Shown here piece after piece: positions 1 through 8,016 of a DNA stretch of 64,000 bases. The DNA is from Paenibacillus woosongensis. GTDB lineage: Bacteria > Bacillota > Bacilli > Paenibacillales > Paenibacillaceae. The notes beneath the pieces are model-generated. The model was not told where the DNA came from. It saw nothing but the letters and a program-made list of their open reading frames with translations, and did no database searches. Position numbers and translations under genes: made by a program. The stretch lies in NCBI RefSeq assembly GCF_030122845.1, contig NZ_CP126084.1, positions 3,782,001 to 3,846,000 on the forward strand. The letters are read 5' to 3'. Positions within the stretch are counted from its first letter, which is position 1; each line of letters starts with the position of its first letter.

Positions 1-1874
1 GATTTACGTTCCTCTAAGAAACGGGATACCAGAATAATGTTATAATCGATGCCCAATGCGACAAGGAAAATAAAGGAATATACAGGAACACGGGTACTTA
101 TCGCATCATAACCAAAGAAGGCATCAACAAGGAACAGACCAAGTCCTAATGCAGCTACGAATGAGGCCAGGATGGTAGCCATCATGTAAGCTGACATTCG
201 GATCGATTTAGTCAGAACGAACAGCAAGCCAAGAATGAGTACCGTCTCAAGGACAACAATCAGCCATATATCGCGGTTATTCACCTCGCGCTCATCAACC
301 AGCTTCGGTGTAACACCACCATAATGAATCTCGCCGGTTATCCCTGCATCGGCTAACATTTCATTGCTACCTTCGCGCAGCTCTTGGACCAGATCTATGG
401 CTTCTACCGAATACGGATTAAGCTCAAGGCTCATGCTGTATTTTAGTGCTGTATTATCCTCCGATACACTGTTTAACCTAACCGACGCAACGTTGTCTTC
501 GTCAAGCAATCTCGTACGAAGCGCCTCGATTTGTTCTTCAGACAGAGCCTGATCACTTTCCACCAAGATCGAAGTAGGTGCTAGCTCTCCCTTATTAAAC
601 CGAGTTTCCACAATCTCATATCCTTCGCGAGAAGGTAAGTCTTTCGGAAACGATTTTACCATATCGAACTCATAATTCAAGTTAAACACATTAAGTGCAG
701 TTACGACCATTAAAATCGCTATCAGTCCACCCGATAATCCTGGCTTGTTGACTACAAATTTAGCTACTGGACCCCAGAAACCATGTTTGATTTCTTCATC
801 TTTACCGAACTTAGGCACTCTTGGCCAGAATGCTTTACGCCCGAACAGTGTAAACAGGGCAGGTACCAGCGTGACCGATGCGATCATAATAATGAGCATG
901 GTGGTACCGAATATAGGCGCGAAATTCTGGTAATCCCGGAAGCTTGCGAAGAATAAAACAAGCATTGCTGCAAATATTGTACCGCCTGCAAGGAATACCG
1001 GCATGCCTGTAGCACGCATGGCATACTTCATAGCCTCGTACTTGCTCTCGTAATGATTCAACTCCTCACGGAAGCGCGAGAAGACGAACAAGGAGTAATC
1101 AATAACTGCCGCGAACAGGAGGATACTCATAATCGAGGTTGTCGAGTTATTAATTTCCAACCCGCCTGCGCCCATCAAGGCAACGACCTGATTTGTAACT
1201 TGGTAGACAATCGCTGTCGCCAATAAGGGAATGAGCGCCAACAAAGGGGATCGGTAAATAGTAATTAGAAGCAATAAAATAATCCCGATCGTCGCCAGCA
1301 ATAACACGATGTCCGCACGTTCAAATAGCTTTAACGTATCGCCAGCAATACCTGCAGGACCCGTTATTCGAAATACGGTGTCCGTAAATCCTTGCGCGGC
1401 TTCATTTCCGACCTGTGCGACAGCATCGATCGTTTCGCCAATCTGACGGCTGTCGGCTGCCGGGTCTAGGGTCATTGGAATAATCATCGTGGATTTATCC
1501 TCAGACATGAAAGCAGCGGTTGCTTGAGGCGGCAATTTGGCAATATCTACAATTTGGTCAACGCCTGCCACATCTGCCGATATAATCGCATTCATAATCT
1601 CGGTTACTGCCGAGAGATTTACTTCGCCATTTTCATTATGAAACACGAGAATGCCTGGCGTACCTTGATCATTTGGAAAGTACTGCTCCAGCTTTTCATT
1701 CGCAATGATAGATGGTGCATCATTTGGTAACGATTGGAAATTGGTCACCTTATAGTTGCTTAATTGGGGTCCGGCGCTTAAACCAATCATAAGAACGAGC
1801 CAAACCACAAGTGTAATCCACATACCTCTCTTTGTCGTAACCCAATCTGTAATTGATGTCAATAGTGACTTCAT
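1..1874 (-). CDS. MMPL/RND-family membrane transporter (YdgH-like), 3' end outside window
   Basis: About 624 residues are visible from an ATG at 1874 (upstream AGGAGGAAAAG) and the frame stays open to base 1. The translation begins MKSLLTSITDWVTTKRGMW, a cytoplasmic N-terminus and first membrane helix, followed by a large extracellular domain. A block of helices then carries motifs such as DYSLFVFSRFREEL, which is typical of MMPL domains. A second extracellular domain follows, and a second helix block ends with DYNIILVSRFLEER. The two-fold repeat of soluble and membrane halves is the usual layout of Gram-positive MMPL exporters, which use proton force to move lipids or hydrophobic compounds. 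The substrate cannot be told from sequence. The downstream end and any operon partner on that side lie outside the window. Confidence 0.9.
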   Translation of the reverse strand, partial: MKSLLTSITDWVTTKRGMWITLVVWLVLMIGLSAGPQLSNYKVTNFQSLPNDAPSIIANEKLEQYFPNDQGTPGILVFHNENGEVNLSAVTEIMNAIISADVAGVDQIVDIAKLPPQATAAFMSEDKSTMIIPMTLDPAADSRQIGETIDAVAQVGNEAAQGFTDTVFRITGPAGIAGDTLKLFERADIVLLLATIGIILLLLITIYRSPLLALIPLLATAIVYQVTNQVVALMGAGGLEINNSTTSIMSILLFAAVIDYSLFVFSRFREELNHYESKYEAMKYAMRATGMPVFLAGGTIFAAMLVLFFASFRDYQNFAPIFGTTMLIIMIASVTLVPALFTLFGRKAFWPRVPKFGKDEEIKHGFWGPVAKFVVNKPGLSGGLIAILMVVTALNVFNLNYEFDMVKSFPKDLPSREGYEIVETRFNKGELAPTSILVESDQALSEEQIEALRTRLLDEDNVASVRLNSVSEDNTALKYSMSLELNPYSVEAIDLVQELREGSNEMLADAGITGEIHYGGVTPKLVDEREVNNRDIWLIVVLETVLILGLLFVLTKSIRMSAYMMATILASFVAALGLGLFLVDAFFGYDAISTRVPVYSFIFLVALGIDYNIILVSRFLEERK

Positions 1875-1997
1875 CTTTTCCTCCTTGATTTCCATTATCG
1901 ATACATAAATCATGTTTCTACGGCTTTCATCATATTCTACGAATCTAAACTCTAAATAAACTCTTATAGAATTTCCAGAAAATGTAAGATACACGAA

Positions 1998-2021
1998 AAA
2001 GGCACCCGATTGGGCGCCTTT
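1998..2021 (-). terminator. Rho-independent terminator
   Basis: An inverted repeat AAAGGCGCCC / GGGTGCCTTT with a short loop is followed on the minus strand by a T-rich run. It lies downstream of the BtrH-like gene and upstream of the MMPL start, so it should separate the two. Confidence 0.75.
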
Positions 2022-2093
2022 GCATTGCTTGTGGTTATGAACACGATATGACGGGTTTTCCGTGCAGCTCATTCAGCTCCTGCTCCAACACGG

Positions 2094-3131
2094 TTAATCG
2101 CTAATTAATCCTCTGCAGGTTGTCCCTAATATTATTGCTTTTGTTAGAAGTTTATTTAAAAAATTCACTTCTTTTAAATATACTTGTTCAAGGATATTTA
2201 GTATTTTCAATATATTTTTTTTGTCTTTTATTAAGTTAAATTTAATATTCAAATTCATGGCGATCTGTAATTCTTTTATAAAAATGTCAATGCATTCTAA
2301 TAATTCTGTATCTTTAACACCCATTTCTTTTAAAAAAAATGCTGTACGGGCTTTCATTATTTTTTTATGTTCTATTAAAACATAAAGATTTTTTGTTAAT
2401 AAATTGATATTTTCGTCATTTAAAGCTAGTTTGTAGTACTTAATTAATACTTTATATATGGATATACCAAAAAAAGTATCACAGTTGGTATAGTAATCTT
2501 TAACAAAACTTTTAATGGTGTTCTTCGAATGCTTATACTCAGTAATTAAACAAACTAACACATCTCTATTTAAATTATTTTCTACATATTTAGGCTTCAA
2601 CATAAATATTTTTTTTAGATAGTCATCGTTATTTGTTTTGAAATATTCAGGTAATCTTTCATATGATTCCTTTAACTCAGAGTAGCTTACCAAATTAAAC
2701 GATAGTTTGTTACTAATATCATAGCCCACAACATTAAAAGTACCTTTCTTTTCATCATAACCATATATCATTATTCCATGTCCGAAATTATACTTTCTAT
2801 AAGCTTTAGAAAATGGCAAAAAATACTCATCGACGTGTAAAAAAATATAGTATTCTTTTTCAATATGGTCTACTAAAAATTTAATAATATCAACATCAAT
2901 TTCTCTTCTAGTCAGTAAATAACTTTCGTCTTTAAACTGTGAAAAAGATAAAAAGTCATCTTCACAATAATCAAGCACTGCGACTCCATTTTTATATTCA
3001 TCCACTTTTAATTGTATATACTTGTCAAATATTAGTTGATCAATTTGATGATTAACCTCTAATATTGACATAATATATGAATGTTGAGGTAGCGAGTCTA
3101 TTGTGGGATATACAAGAGGAAGAACCTTCAT
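2094..3131 (-). CDS. BtrH N-terminal-domain-like protein (peptide/aminoglycoside biosynthesis type)
   Basis: The 345-residue frame is best started at the ATG at 3131, which has GGGGGTG six bases upstream; the longer frame to 3179 has no ribosome site. The motif HVDEYFLP, then FGHGIMIYGYDE and a following VVGYD, match the pattern of the butirosin-biosynthesis BtrH N-terminal domain, a papain/C39-like fold often found beside non-ribosomal peptide synthetase genes. The catalytic role is uncertain here. The gene is very AT-rich compared with its neighbours, which suggests transfer. Just past its stop, a short frame ending HGKPVISCS (about 2035-2100) looks like the tail of a lost regulator of the MMPL gene. 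Related truncated domains occur at 3713-4052 and 19249-19590. Confidence 0.6.
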   Translation of the reverse strand: MKVLPLVYPTIDSLPQHSYIMSILEVNHQIDQLIFDKYIQLKVDEYKNGVAVLDYCEDDFLSFSQFKDESYLLTRREIDVDIIKFLVDHIEKEYYIFLHVDEYFLPFSKAYRKYNFGHGIMIYGYDEKKGTFNVVGYDISNKLSFNLVSYSELKESYERLPEYFKTNNDDYLKKIFMLKPKYVENNLNRDVLVCLITEYKHSKNTIKSFVKDYYTNCDTFFGISIYKVLIKYYKLALNDENINLLTKNLYVLIEHKKIMKARTAFFLKEMGVKDTELLECIDIFIKELQIAMNLNIKFNLIKDKKNILKILNILEQVYLKEVNFLNKLLTKAIILGTTCRGLISD

Positions 3132-3711
3132 ATTAAGCACCCCCGAAAAAGAGATATTCATGCACTCTACATGATGCAAGTACTGGTTGCTGTCTTTTTG
3201 TCAAGTTCATAAGCGAAACCAAAGTTTGATTCATCTCATTTCAGAACGCTATGATATTAATAACAGAGAGATTGGGGCTTCTTATGAAAATCTTTACAAA
3301 AAGTGGACCAATTGGCCTCTTATACCCTGCAAATACAAGGGGTTACTTGGCTTTCAAACCCCTGGTCAACCGAACGCGATTTCCCTCTACCCAGTCTCCC
3401 TATTTCTTCTGCAGGCGTAAATTCGTTTCATTGAAACTGACTATGTCCCAGGTCCAGTCCTTCCTAGGTGATATGTAGGTAACTTCTACGGTTTTATGTT
3501 TTTTTAGATTCTCTAGGGGACGTCTAACCGAGTTATGCTCAATCGCAGCTGTAATTACAATTGATAATTACCTCTTTCAGAATTCGCTCCCCTTGTTATT
3601 AAATCTACCGTAGATAAACCAATTTCACTTCATGGAAACCCTTTCATAAAGTTGCACAAGTAATAAATTCTCTAGTTTATATTGCCTCTTCAACAGCCTA
3701 TAGATTACCAT
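3132..3711. other. Gene-poor stretch with an unrecognised minus-strand coding remnant
   Basis: No convincing intact gene. On the minus strand a frame from about 3560 down to a stop at 3400 reads EHNSVRRPLENLKKHKTVEV and then SPRKDWTWDIVSFNE. It looks protein-like but has no start codon or ribosome site, so it is probably a gene fragment. I do not recognise its family. The rest is AT-rich and shows nothing supportable. Confidence 0.35.
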
Positions 3712-3712
3712 A

Positions 3713-4052
3713 AAAAAAAGTTTATTACAATTATTTTTGGAAGGAGCCAATCGATACTTCGCTTGAAAAAAGCGATCAAATCCGCTCCCGTCTCCATCCG
3801 GCTGAGCAGATCTGCCGTAATGATTTTGAGATGAAGCAGCTCATTGTAATGGTGTGTATGCATGGGCTGATAGTAGTTAACAAGGATGTGTTCATTTAGA
3901 TGATTAAAAGACTCAGGGTCCGCGCTCCATTGAATATAATGGCTGTGAAGCCAGGGGAGAAAGTACGGCTCCGGCATGACGGATAATGGATACGCATGGT
4001 GCAAATAGCTGTACAGCGCAGGCTGCATATGAACAGGGAGCTGTTTATGCAT
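3713..4052 (-). pseudogene. Truncated BtrH-N-like protein, copy 1
   Basis: The frame starts at an ATG at 4052 that overlaps the stop of the upstream carrier-protein frame by one base (TAATG), which is typical of translational coupling in a biosynthetic operon. It reads MHKQLPVHMQPALYSYLHHA and then MPEPYFLPWLHSHYIQW. Its spacing resembles the N-terminus of the intact BtrH-like protein at 2094-3131. Homology is lost after about 105 residues at the repeat boundary, where the last residues are KIIVINFF. The HVDEYFLP and FGHGIMI parts of the fold are missing, so this is debris and should not be functional. Confidence 0.6.
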
Positions 4053-4328
4053 TATTGTATTCCCCCTCCACCAACAGCAACCGCCAGCTTCTCCTCAATA
4101 TACGCCGCCATCTTACGGATCGTATTGCATTCCTGGAGATCGAAATGGTCGATGTCAAAATGCCTCTGCAGTTCTACCTCAAGCTTGAGCGCAAGTAACG
4201 AATGCCCGCCAAGCTCAACAAAATCGTCATCGATACCGATATTGACGTTTTCAAGCACCTCCGACCATACGGTGGCCAGCTTCTGCTCCAGCTCCGTTTG
4301 CGGTTCAGCGTATTCCGTCCCAGTATAA
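4052..4328 (-). pseudogene. Non-ribosomal peptide synthetase C-terminal fragment (peptidyl carrier protein), copy 1
   Basis: Read on the minus strand from about 4328, the frame gives TGTEYAEPQTELEQKLATVW, the usual linker after an adenylation domain. A complete carrier domain follows with the phosphopantetheine-serine motif LGGHSLLALKL and ends KLAVAVGGGGIQ. The rest of the synthetase is absent: the frame is cut where an esterase fragment on the other strand begins, around 4318-4330. The serine motif is intact, but without start or promoter this is a relic of a synthetase whose last gene was followed by a BtrH-like gene. Confidence 0.8.
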
Positions 4329-4545
4329 TTACTACATTCTCAGCGCCACAGGCACCCTGGATATTGCCTATCCGAACTTGAAACCTCAGATTGACGCGAT
4401 GAAGCAGTTCACCGATGTCTTTGTTTATTCATCGGATACAAACAAAGGGAATTTCTACTTTATCGCTGCCGATGGCGGTACGCATGCTTGGAATTGGGTG
4501 AACCAGTATATTTACGACATATTGCCGGACCTCTTTCGCAACTAA
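4319..4545 (+). pseudogene. Esterase (alpha/beta-hydrolase, putative-esterase family) C-terminal fragment, copy 1
   Basis: The plus-strand frame reads NYYILSATGTLDIAYPNL and ends HAWNWVNQYIYDILPDLFRN. The final GGTHAWNWV carries the histidine expected for the catalytic triad of Fes/esterase-D type hydrolases. The N-terminal part with the nucleophile serine is missing. The fragment runs convergently toward the sigK fragment, with a GC-rich hairpin between them. Presumably the ancestral locus had an esterase gene convergent with this sigK version. Confidence 0.65.
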
Positions 4546-4569
4546 AGAGCCGAATTAGATCACCAGAAT

Positions 4570-4596
4570 GGCCGAGCGGCTCACGAGCCCTCGGCC
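4570..4596. terminator. GC-rich hairpin between esterase and sigK fragments, copy 1
   Basis: GGCCGAG pairs with CTCGGCC around a 13-base loop. It sits between two convergent gene ends and probably served as a bidirectional terminator, although the T-tract is weak. The same stem occurs at 20161-20188. Confidence 0.55.
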
Positions 4597-4601
4597 ATTC
4601 C

Positions 4602-5104
4602 TCACTTCTTCTTATAAAACTCATGATACAGCTTCATCAGCGCCCTTTTCTCAATCCGCGACACATAGCTCCGGCTAATGCCCAGTTCCTTCGCGATTTC
4701 ACGCTGCGTCCGCTCTTCGCCCCCATGTTCAAGACCAAAGCGCCCCTTAATGACCTCCTGCTCCCTTGCTTCGAGAATATCTAGGTTTTGGTAGATTTTG
4801 CTCTTCTCCATCTTCAACTGAACCCGGTCCACCACATCGTCGGCTTCCGTTCCAAGAATATCTATAAGCGTGATTTCATTACCCTCTTTATCCGTTCCAA
4901 TCGGATCGTGCAGCGACACATCTTTACGCGTCTTCTTCAGTGACCGAAGATGCATCAGTATCTCGTTCTCAATACAACGCGCCGCAAACGTCGCCAGCTT
5001 GGTCCCTTTATTTGGCCGGAAGCTCTCGATCGCCTTGATCAGACCAATCGTCCCGATCGAGATCAGATCCTCCAGGTCTTCGCCTGTGTTGTCGAATTTT
5101 TTGA
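4602..5104 (-). pseudogene. sigK: sigK 3' fragment, copy 1, joined to serine recombinase end
   Basis: The frame covers residues ~67 to the end of sporulation sigma factor [14 protein letters not shown], then [13 protein letters not shown], then the region 4.2 helix-turn-helix ending [14 protein letters not shown]. Compared with the intact gene at 46901-47596 the first ~66 residues are gone, and the sequence beyond about 5104 switches to the element sequence GAGGTTGTGAACACG. The frame has no lesion. An ATG at 5129 inside the element end could start a 175-residue product lacking the N-terminal part of region 2, but whether it is made is unknown. In this class of junction a recombinase normally excises an element to rebuild sigK; no matching 5' half is present in the window. 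Confidence 0.85.
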
Positions 5105-6729
5105 GGTTGTGAACACGAAACGATGTCATTCTCAGAAAGAAGCTGTTGACGTTTCAACTCATCAAGGGCGCCTACGGCTGTGACTTTTACTTCATCCCCA
5201 TCAAAACGGATCAGAATCTCATCAACTAATGTCTCCACAATATGGCGCTTATCCTCAAAGGTCAGTTGATCCCCGCCGCTCTCAACAAACATGCGGATCG
5301 TTTGAGTCAACTCAGCCATTCGGGAGGCGGAAAGTTCTTTTTCCAACAATTCGGATTGTTGTTTTTCGTACTCGAAAAGCTCTTGTTGTAACGATTTCAA
5401 CCCAGAGTTGATGAGCTGCATTTCGTTAAACATCTCTTGCTCGTCGATAACTTCCCGCTTAAACATGACTTTAATCTTTTCTTTTTCCTTTTCTTTTTGC
5501 TCAATCTGTCGTTTAATATGGTCCACAGCAGACTGCAACTCCATATGAAGCTCTGATGATCTGCTTTGCAATCGTTCGATATAATCATCCGGATTGGTTA
5601 GTGTTTCCAAGATTAAATTCCACACGTAATTGTCAAGCATATCGGCTCGCAATGTTTGGGTTGGGCACTTTTCGACTCCTTCACCATACTTTTTGGGAAA
5701 TTTGTTAGGGCAACGATAGCAAGTGTAATGGGTCTTTTCTCCCGTTTCTTTACGGATTCGCCCGGTATAAGTAGTTGCCTGCCACATTCTGCCGCAATGC
5801 CCGCAACGGATCATTGATTTTAATAAGTAATCATATTTTACGTTTCCCGATTTCTTCATGTTTTTCTCTTTCCGTGTCTGTGCCAGTGCAAAAACCCGCG
5901 AGTCGATTATAGGAGGAACCTCAACTAGAAGCCAGTCATTTTCATCGCGGAACTTATAAGTTTTTTTCGGCGTCCCATTCTTCGTTTTTTCTCCACGAAT
6001 TTTGCGCGTTTCTCGTCGATTGTAATAAAACTTTCCAATATACACTTCTGAAGTTAAGACGCGCCGAATAGAACTGGCACTCCAGTTTCGGCTTTCGCCT
6101 CGTTTCGGTACGGCTCCAAGCGAATAAAGACGTTCTCCAATCTCCCTAAGGGTATAGTGATCGTACACATACCAATGATATATTTTTCGCACAAATTCAG
6201 CTTCCTCTTCATTGATCACTAACGAATGATCGCTAAGATCATATCCGTATGGAGCTACCCTCATCGGCATAATCCTTTTCTCTTTCTCAACCGCTTTGAG
6301 TCGGCCGCGGACAGTCCGTTTCTTAATTAAGGACAGCTCATATTGAGCAATCGAACTCATAAGATTGAAAAATAACTGTCCCTCCGGAGTATTTCGGTAC
6401 TCTGTATCCACGAAGATAATTTCAACATCGCTTCTCTCTAATTCGCGGCAGAAGATTAATTTATCAGTCAAATCCCTAGTCAAACGGTCAGGATGTGTAA
6501 CGATTAAACGTCTGATGATTCCTTGCGCGACACCCTGTCTTAATTCATTCATTGCTGGACGGTCAATATCCTCGCCCGTAAATCCCTCTTCACGATATAC
6601 TTTTAGCATGCCTTCTGAAAGCCCCATATCTCTCGCTTTTCGAACACAAATTTCAATTTGCGCATCAAGACTGGTGCCTTCTGATGCTTGCATGCCCGTT
6701 GAAACCCTAGAGTAGATCGCGGTGTACAT
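5008..6729 (-). CDS. Large serine recombinase (SpoIVCA/skin-element type)
   Basis: The 573-residue frame is started at the ATG at 6729, behind GAAGGGAGT; an upstream ATG at 6762 lacks a site. [14 protein letters not shown] carries the catalytic serine (S7), and [10 protein letters not shown] is the usual resolvase-domain motif. A recombinase domain follows with a zinc ribbon (CGHCGRMW, then CYRCPNKF and KCPTQT) and a long charged coiled coil ([14 protein letters not shown]). The true C-terminus appears to end near LLSENDIV. After that the frame runs out of phase into the sigK fragment, so the last ~35 residues are read-through of sigK DNA. Location against a broken sigK argues that it catalyses site-specific recombination in sigK. 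Three small ORFs lie upstream in the same direction and may form an operon with it. Confidence 0.9.
   Translation of the reverse strand: MYTAIYSRVSTGMQASEGTSLDAQIEICVRKARDMGLSEGMLKVYREEGFTGEDIDRPAMNELRQGVAQGIIRRLIVTHPDRLTRDLTDKLIFCRELERSDVEIIFVDTEYRNTPEGQLFFNLMSSIAQYELSLIKKRTVRGRLKAVEKEKRIMPMRVAPYGYDLSDHSLVINEEEAEFVRKIYHWYVYDHYTLREIGERLYSLGAVPKRGESRNWSASSIRRVLTSEVYIGKFYYNRRETRKIRGEKTKNGTPKKTYKFRDENDWLLVEVPPIIDSRVFALAQTRKEKNMKKSGNVKYDYLLKSMIRCGHCGRMWQATTYTGRIRKETGEKTHYTCYRCPNKFPKKYGEGVEKCPTQTLRADMLDNYVWNLILETLTNPDDYIERLQSRSSELHMELQSAVDHIKRQIEQKEKEKEKIKVMFKREVIDEQEMFNEMQLINSGLKSLQQELFEYEKQQSELLEKELSASRMAELTQTIRMFVESGGDQLTFEDKRHIVETLVDEILIRFDGDEVKVTAVGALDELKRQQLLSENDIVSCSQPQKIRQHRRRPGGSDLDRDDWSDQGDRELPAK
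5104..5127. other. Putative recombination junction (attachment-site half) in sigK, copy 1
   Basis: The sigK match to the intact gene stops within TCGAATTTTTTGA. The next bases, GAGGTTGTGAACACGAAACG, are not sigK but recur, with two substitutions, at 20695-20719. The break corresponds to codons 66-67 of sigK, in HIVKKFDN. This is read as the attachment junction used by the neighbouring recombinase; the core dinucleotide cannot be fixed from one window. Confidence 0.6.
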
Positions 6730-6798
6730 GAAACAGACTCCCTTCAAACGCTGTTTATACAACCAAGTATTTACATTTAATGAAACAAAAAAACCGGC

Positions 6799-6945
6799 TT
6801 ATTCAGTCGGTTTGAGTATCAATCGTTTTAAGATATAGTCAATTACTGCGCTTTTGGCTTCTTTAGCGAATAAGGTGCTTGATGGGGTTGGAACAGTCGA
6901 AGACTGGGGCACGTATACAATTTTGATGTTCGACATTCGCTCCAT
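6799..6945 (-). CDS. Small protein of unknown function, recombinase-associated
   Basis: A 48-residue frame starts at an ATG at 6945 behind GAGGTGAGG and reads MERMSNIKIVYVPQ, ending YILKRLILKPTE. I do not recognise it. It lies 69 bases upstream of the recombinase in the same direction and just after the 250-residue ORF, so it probably belongs to one recombinase operon. An internal ATG at 6936 is an alternative start. Confidence 0.45.
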   Translation of the reverse strand: MERMSNIKIVYVPQSSTVPTPSSTLFAKEAKSAVIDYILKRLILKPTE

Positions 6946-6986
6946 ACTCCTCACCTCAATACACCTTATTCTGCTTGACGATTGTC

Positions 6987-7739
6987 CTAACACAACCGAT
7001 TGATATTTCCAACAAACTTGTATTCATTTTCAATCAATTGGTTAAAGTCTGTTTCTTGCTTAACTCCTACAAAAGTGTAATACCGGTATCCCGCAATGAC
7101 AGACCGATTTACAAATTCATGCCATAAGAACGATGTGGATTTTAATACAGTCATAAGTTCATCATGAACAGCCAGATCATGATTATAGAAATCCATAATC
7201 ACTGCTTTCTCGCGTGTTTCTATTCGGAAATAACAGTCCATTTGATTGCATCGAAGGATATATCCACCGATATCTCTGAGTTTGCCAGTAGAAGAGGTGA
7301 GTAAAGGAACCAAATCCTCCATATTGGACACGACTTCCCCTGCAAATTCAAAATTCTTATAGTCCCACTGATACCTGATTTCTCCCTTATAAACCCAGTC
7401 AAAAGTAACGCGATGAATAATCCCAAACTTCGCTAGCAATTCATTACTAAATCTTCTGGTTTTTGACTGATTATACAAATCGGCAATTGTTGAAGACGAT
7501 TTGGAAAATTCGCCTAACAACAATCTCCTTAACTCAGCTGTTTTCAAACTTATAGCTTGAGTCAAGGCCCTTCTACGATTTGGTAATGAAAGTTTCCTTA
7601 ACAAAAGCCCAAATTTTTCAGGATGGGTGGAAGCCAGATTTCTGACCTCAGACCAGTCCTTATCGAGCTTAGAAACAAAGTATTTCTCATTTATTTCATC
7701 ATTGATGAATTTATCAAAAAGGATTTGAGTTTGCTTCAA
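6987..7739 (-). CDS. Hypothetical protein, 250 aa, recombinase-associated
   Basis: The frame begins with a TTG at 7739 (MKQTQILFDKFINDEINEKY). The composition is that of a soluble, charged protein with no signal peptide or membrane helix. The N-terminal ~100 residues look helical (WSEVRNLASTHPEKFGLLLR, then RRALTQAISLKTAELRRLLL); the C-terminal part is richer in aromatic residues and beta-like (DWVYKGEIRYQWDYKNF, CNQMDCYFRIETREKAV). I recognise no family. Its place between two small ORFs, all reading into the serine recombinase, suggests an accessory or regulatory role for the element, which is inference only. Confidence 0.6.
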   Translation of the reverse strand: MKQTQILFDKFINDEINEKYFVSKLDKDWSEVRNLASTHPEKFGLLLRKLSLPNRRRALTQAISLKTAELRRLLLGEFSKSSSTIADLYNQSKTRRFSNELLAKFGIIHRVTFDWVYKGEIRYQWDYKNFEFAGEVVSNMEDLVPLLTSSTGKLRDIGGYILRCNQMDCYFRIETREKAVIMDFYNHDLAVHDELMTVLKSTSFLWHEFVNRSVIAGYRYYTFVGVKQETDFNQLIENEYKFVGNINRLC

Positions 7740-7760
7740 ATCCAGCTTTGCTCTCCATCA

Positions 7761-7937
7761 TCATAAATTAGGTCGTATCGCTCCATCATCGAAACTCCAT
7801 AAATGGAACAGATTCAGTTTCTCATCGACCGTAAGGAACCGTATAGGTTCTACATCCAACAAGATTTTGCTCCATTTGTGGAGCAAACAGGACGGTGTGA
7901 ACAGTAAATGATATTTTACTAATAAAGTGCAGACCAT
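7761..7937 (-). CDS. Small protein of unknown function, first ORF of the recombinase cluster
   Basis: A 58-residue frame starts at an ATG at 7937 preceded by AAAGGAGGTGG, one of the best ribosome sites in the region. It reads MVCTLLVKYHLLFTPSC and ends FHLWSFDDGAIRPNL. No family is recognised. It ends 21 bases before the TTG of the 250-residue ORF. The strong site and the tight spacing are the reasons to call it. Confidence 0.5.
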   Translation of the reverse strand: MVCTLLVKYHLLFTPSCLLHKWSKILLDVEPIRFLTVDEKLNLFHLWSFDDGAIRPNL

Positions 7938-8016
7938 CGGCTCCACCTCCTTTAAACTATCACAAAAACTTGAGCTAAGAATGGTCTAGACAAACTGAAT
8001 CTGAAAGGAGCAGCTG

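Larger units (their letters stand above)
3712..5126. repeat. Mosaic direct repeat, copy 1 (BtrH fragment / PCP tail / esterase tail / sigK 3' part / recombinase end)
   Basis: This block recurs in the same orientation at 19250-20719. It starts at the shared AAAAAAAAGTTTATTACAAT and ends at the shared ACACGAAACGATGT just beyond the sigK break. Divergence varies along its length. The BtrH/PCP part (about 600 bp) is almost identical between copies, the esterase part differs at several sites, and the sigK part differs at roughly one base in ten. Copy 2 also carries an extra ~55 bp between the esterase stop and the hairpin. Homologous recombination between the copies would release a circle of about 15.5 kb. 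Confidence 0.85.
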
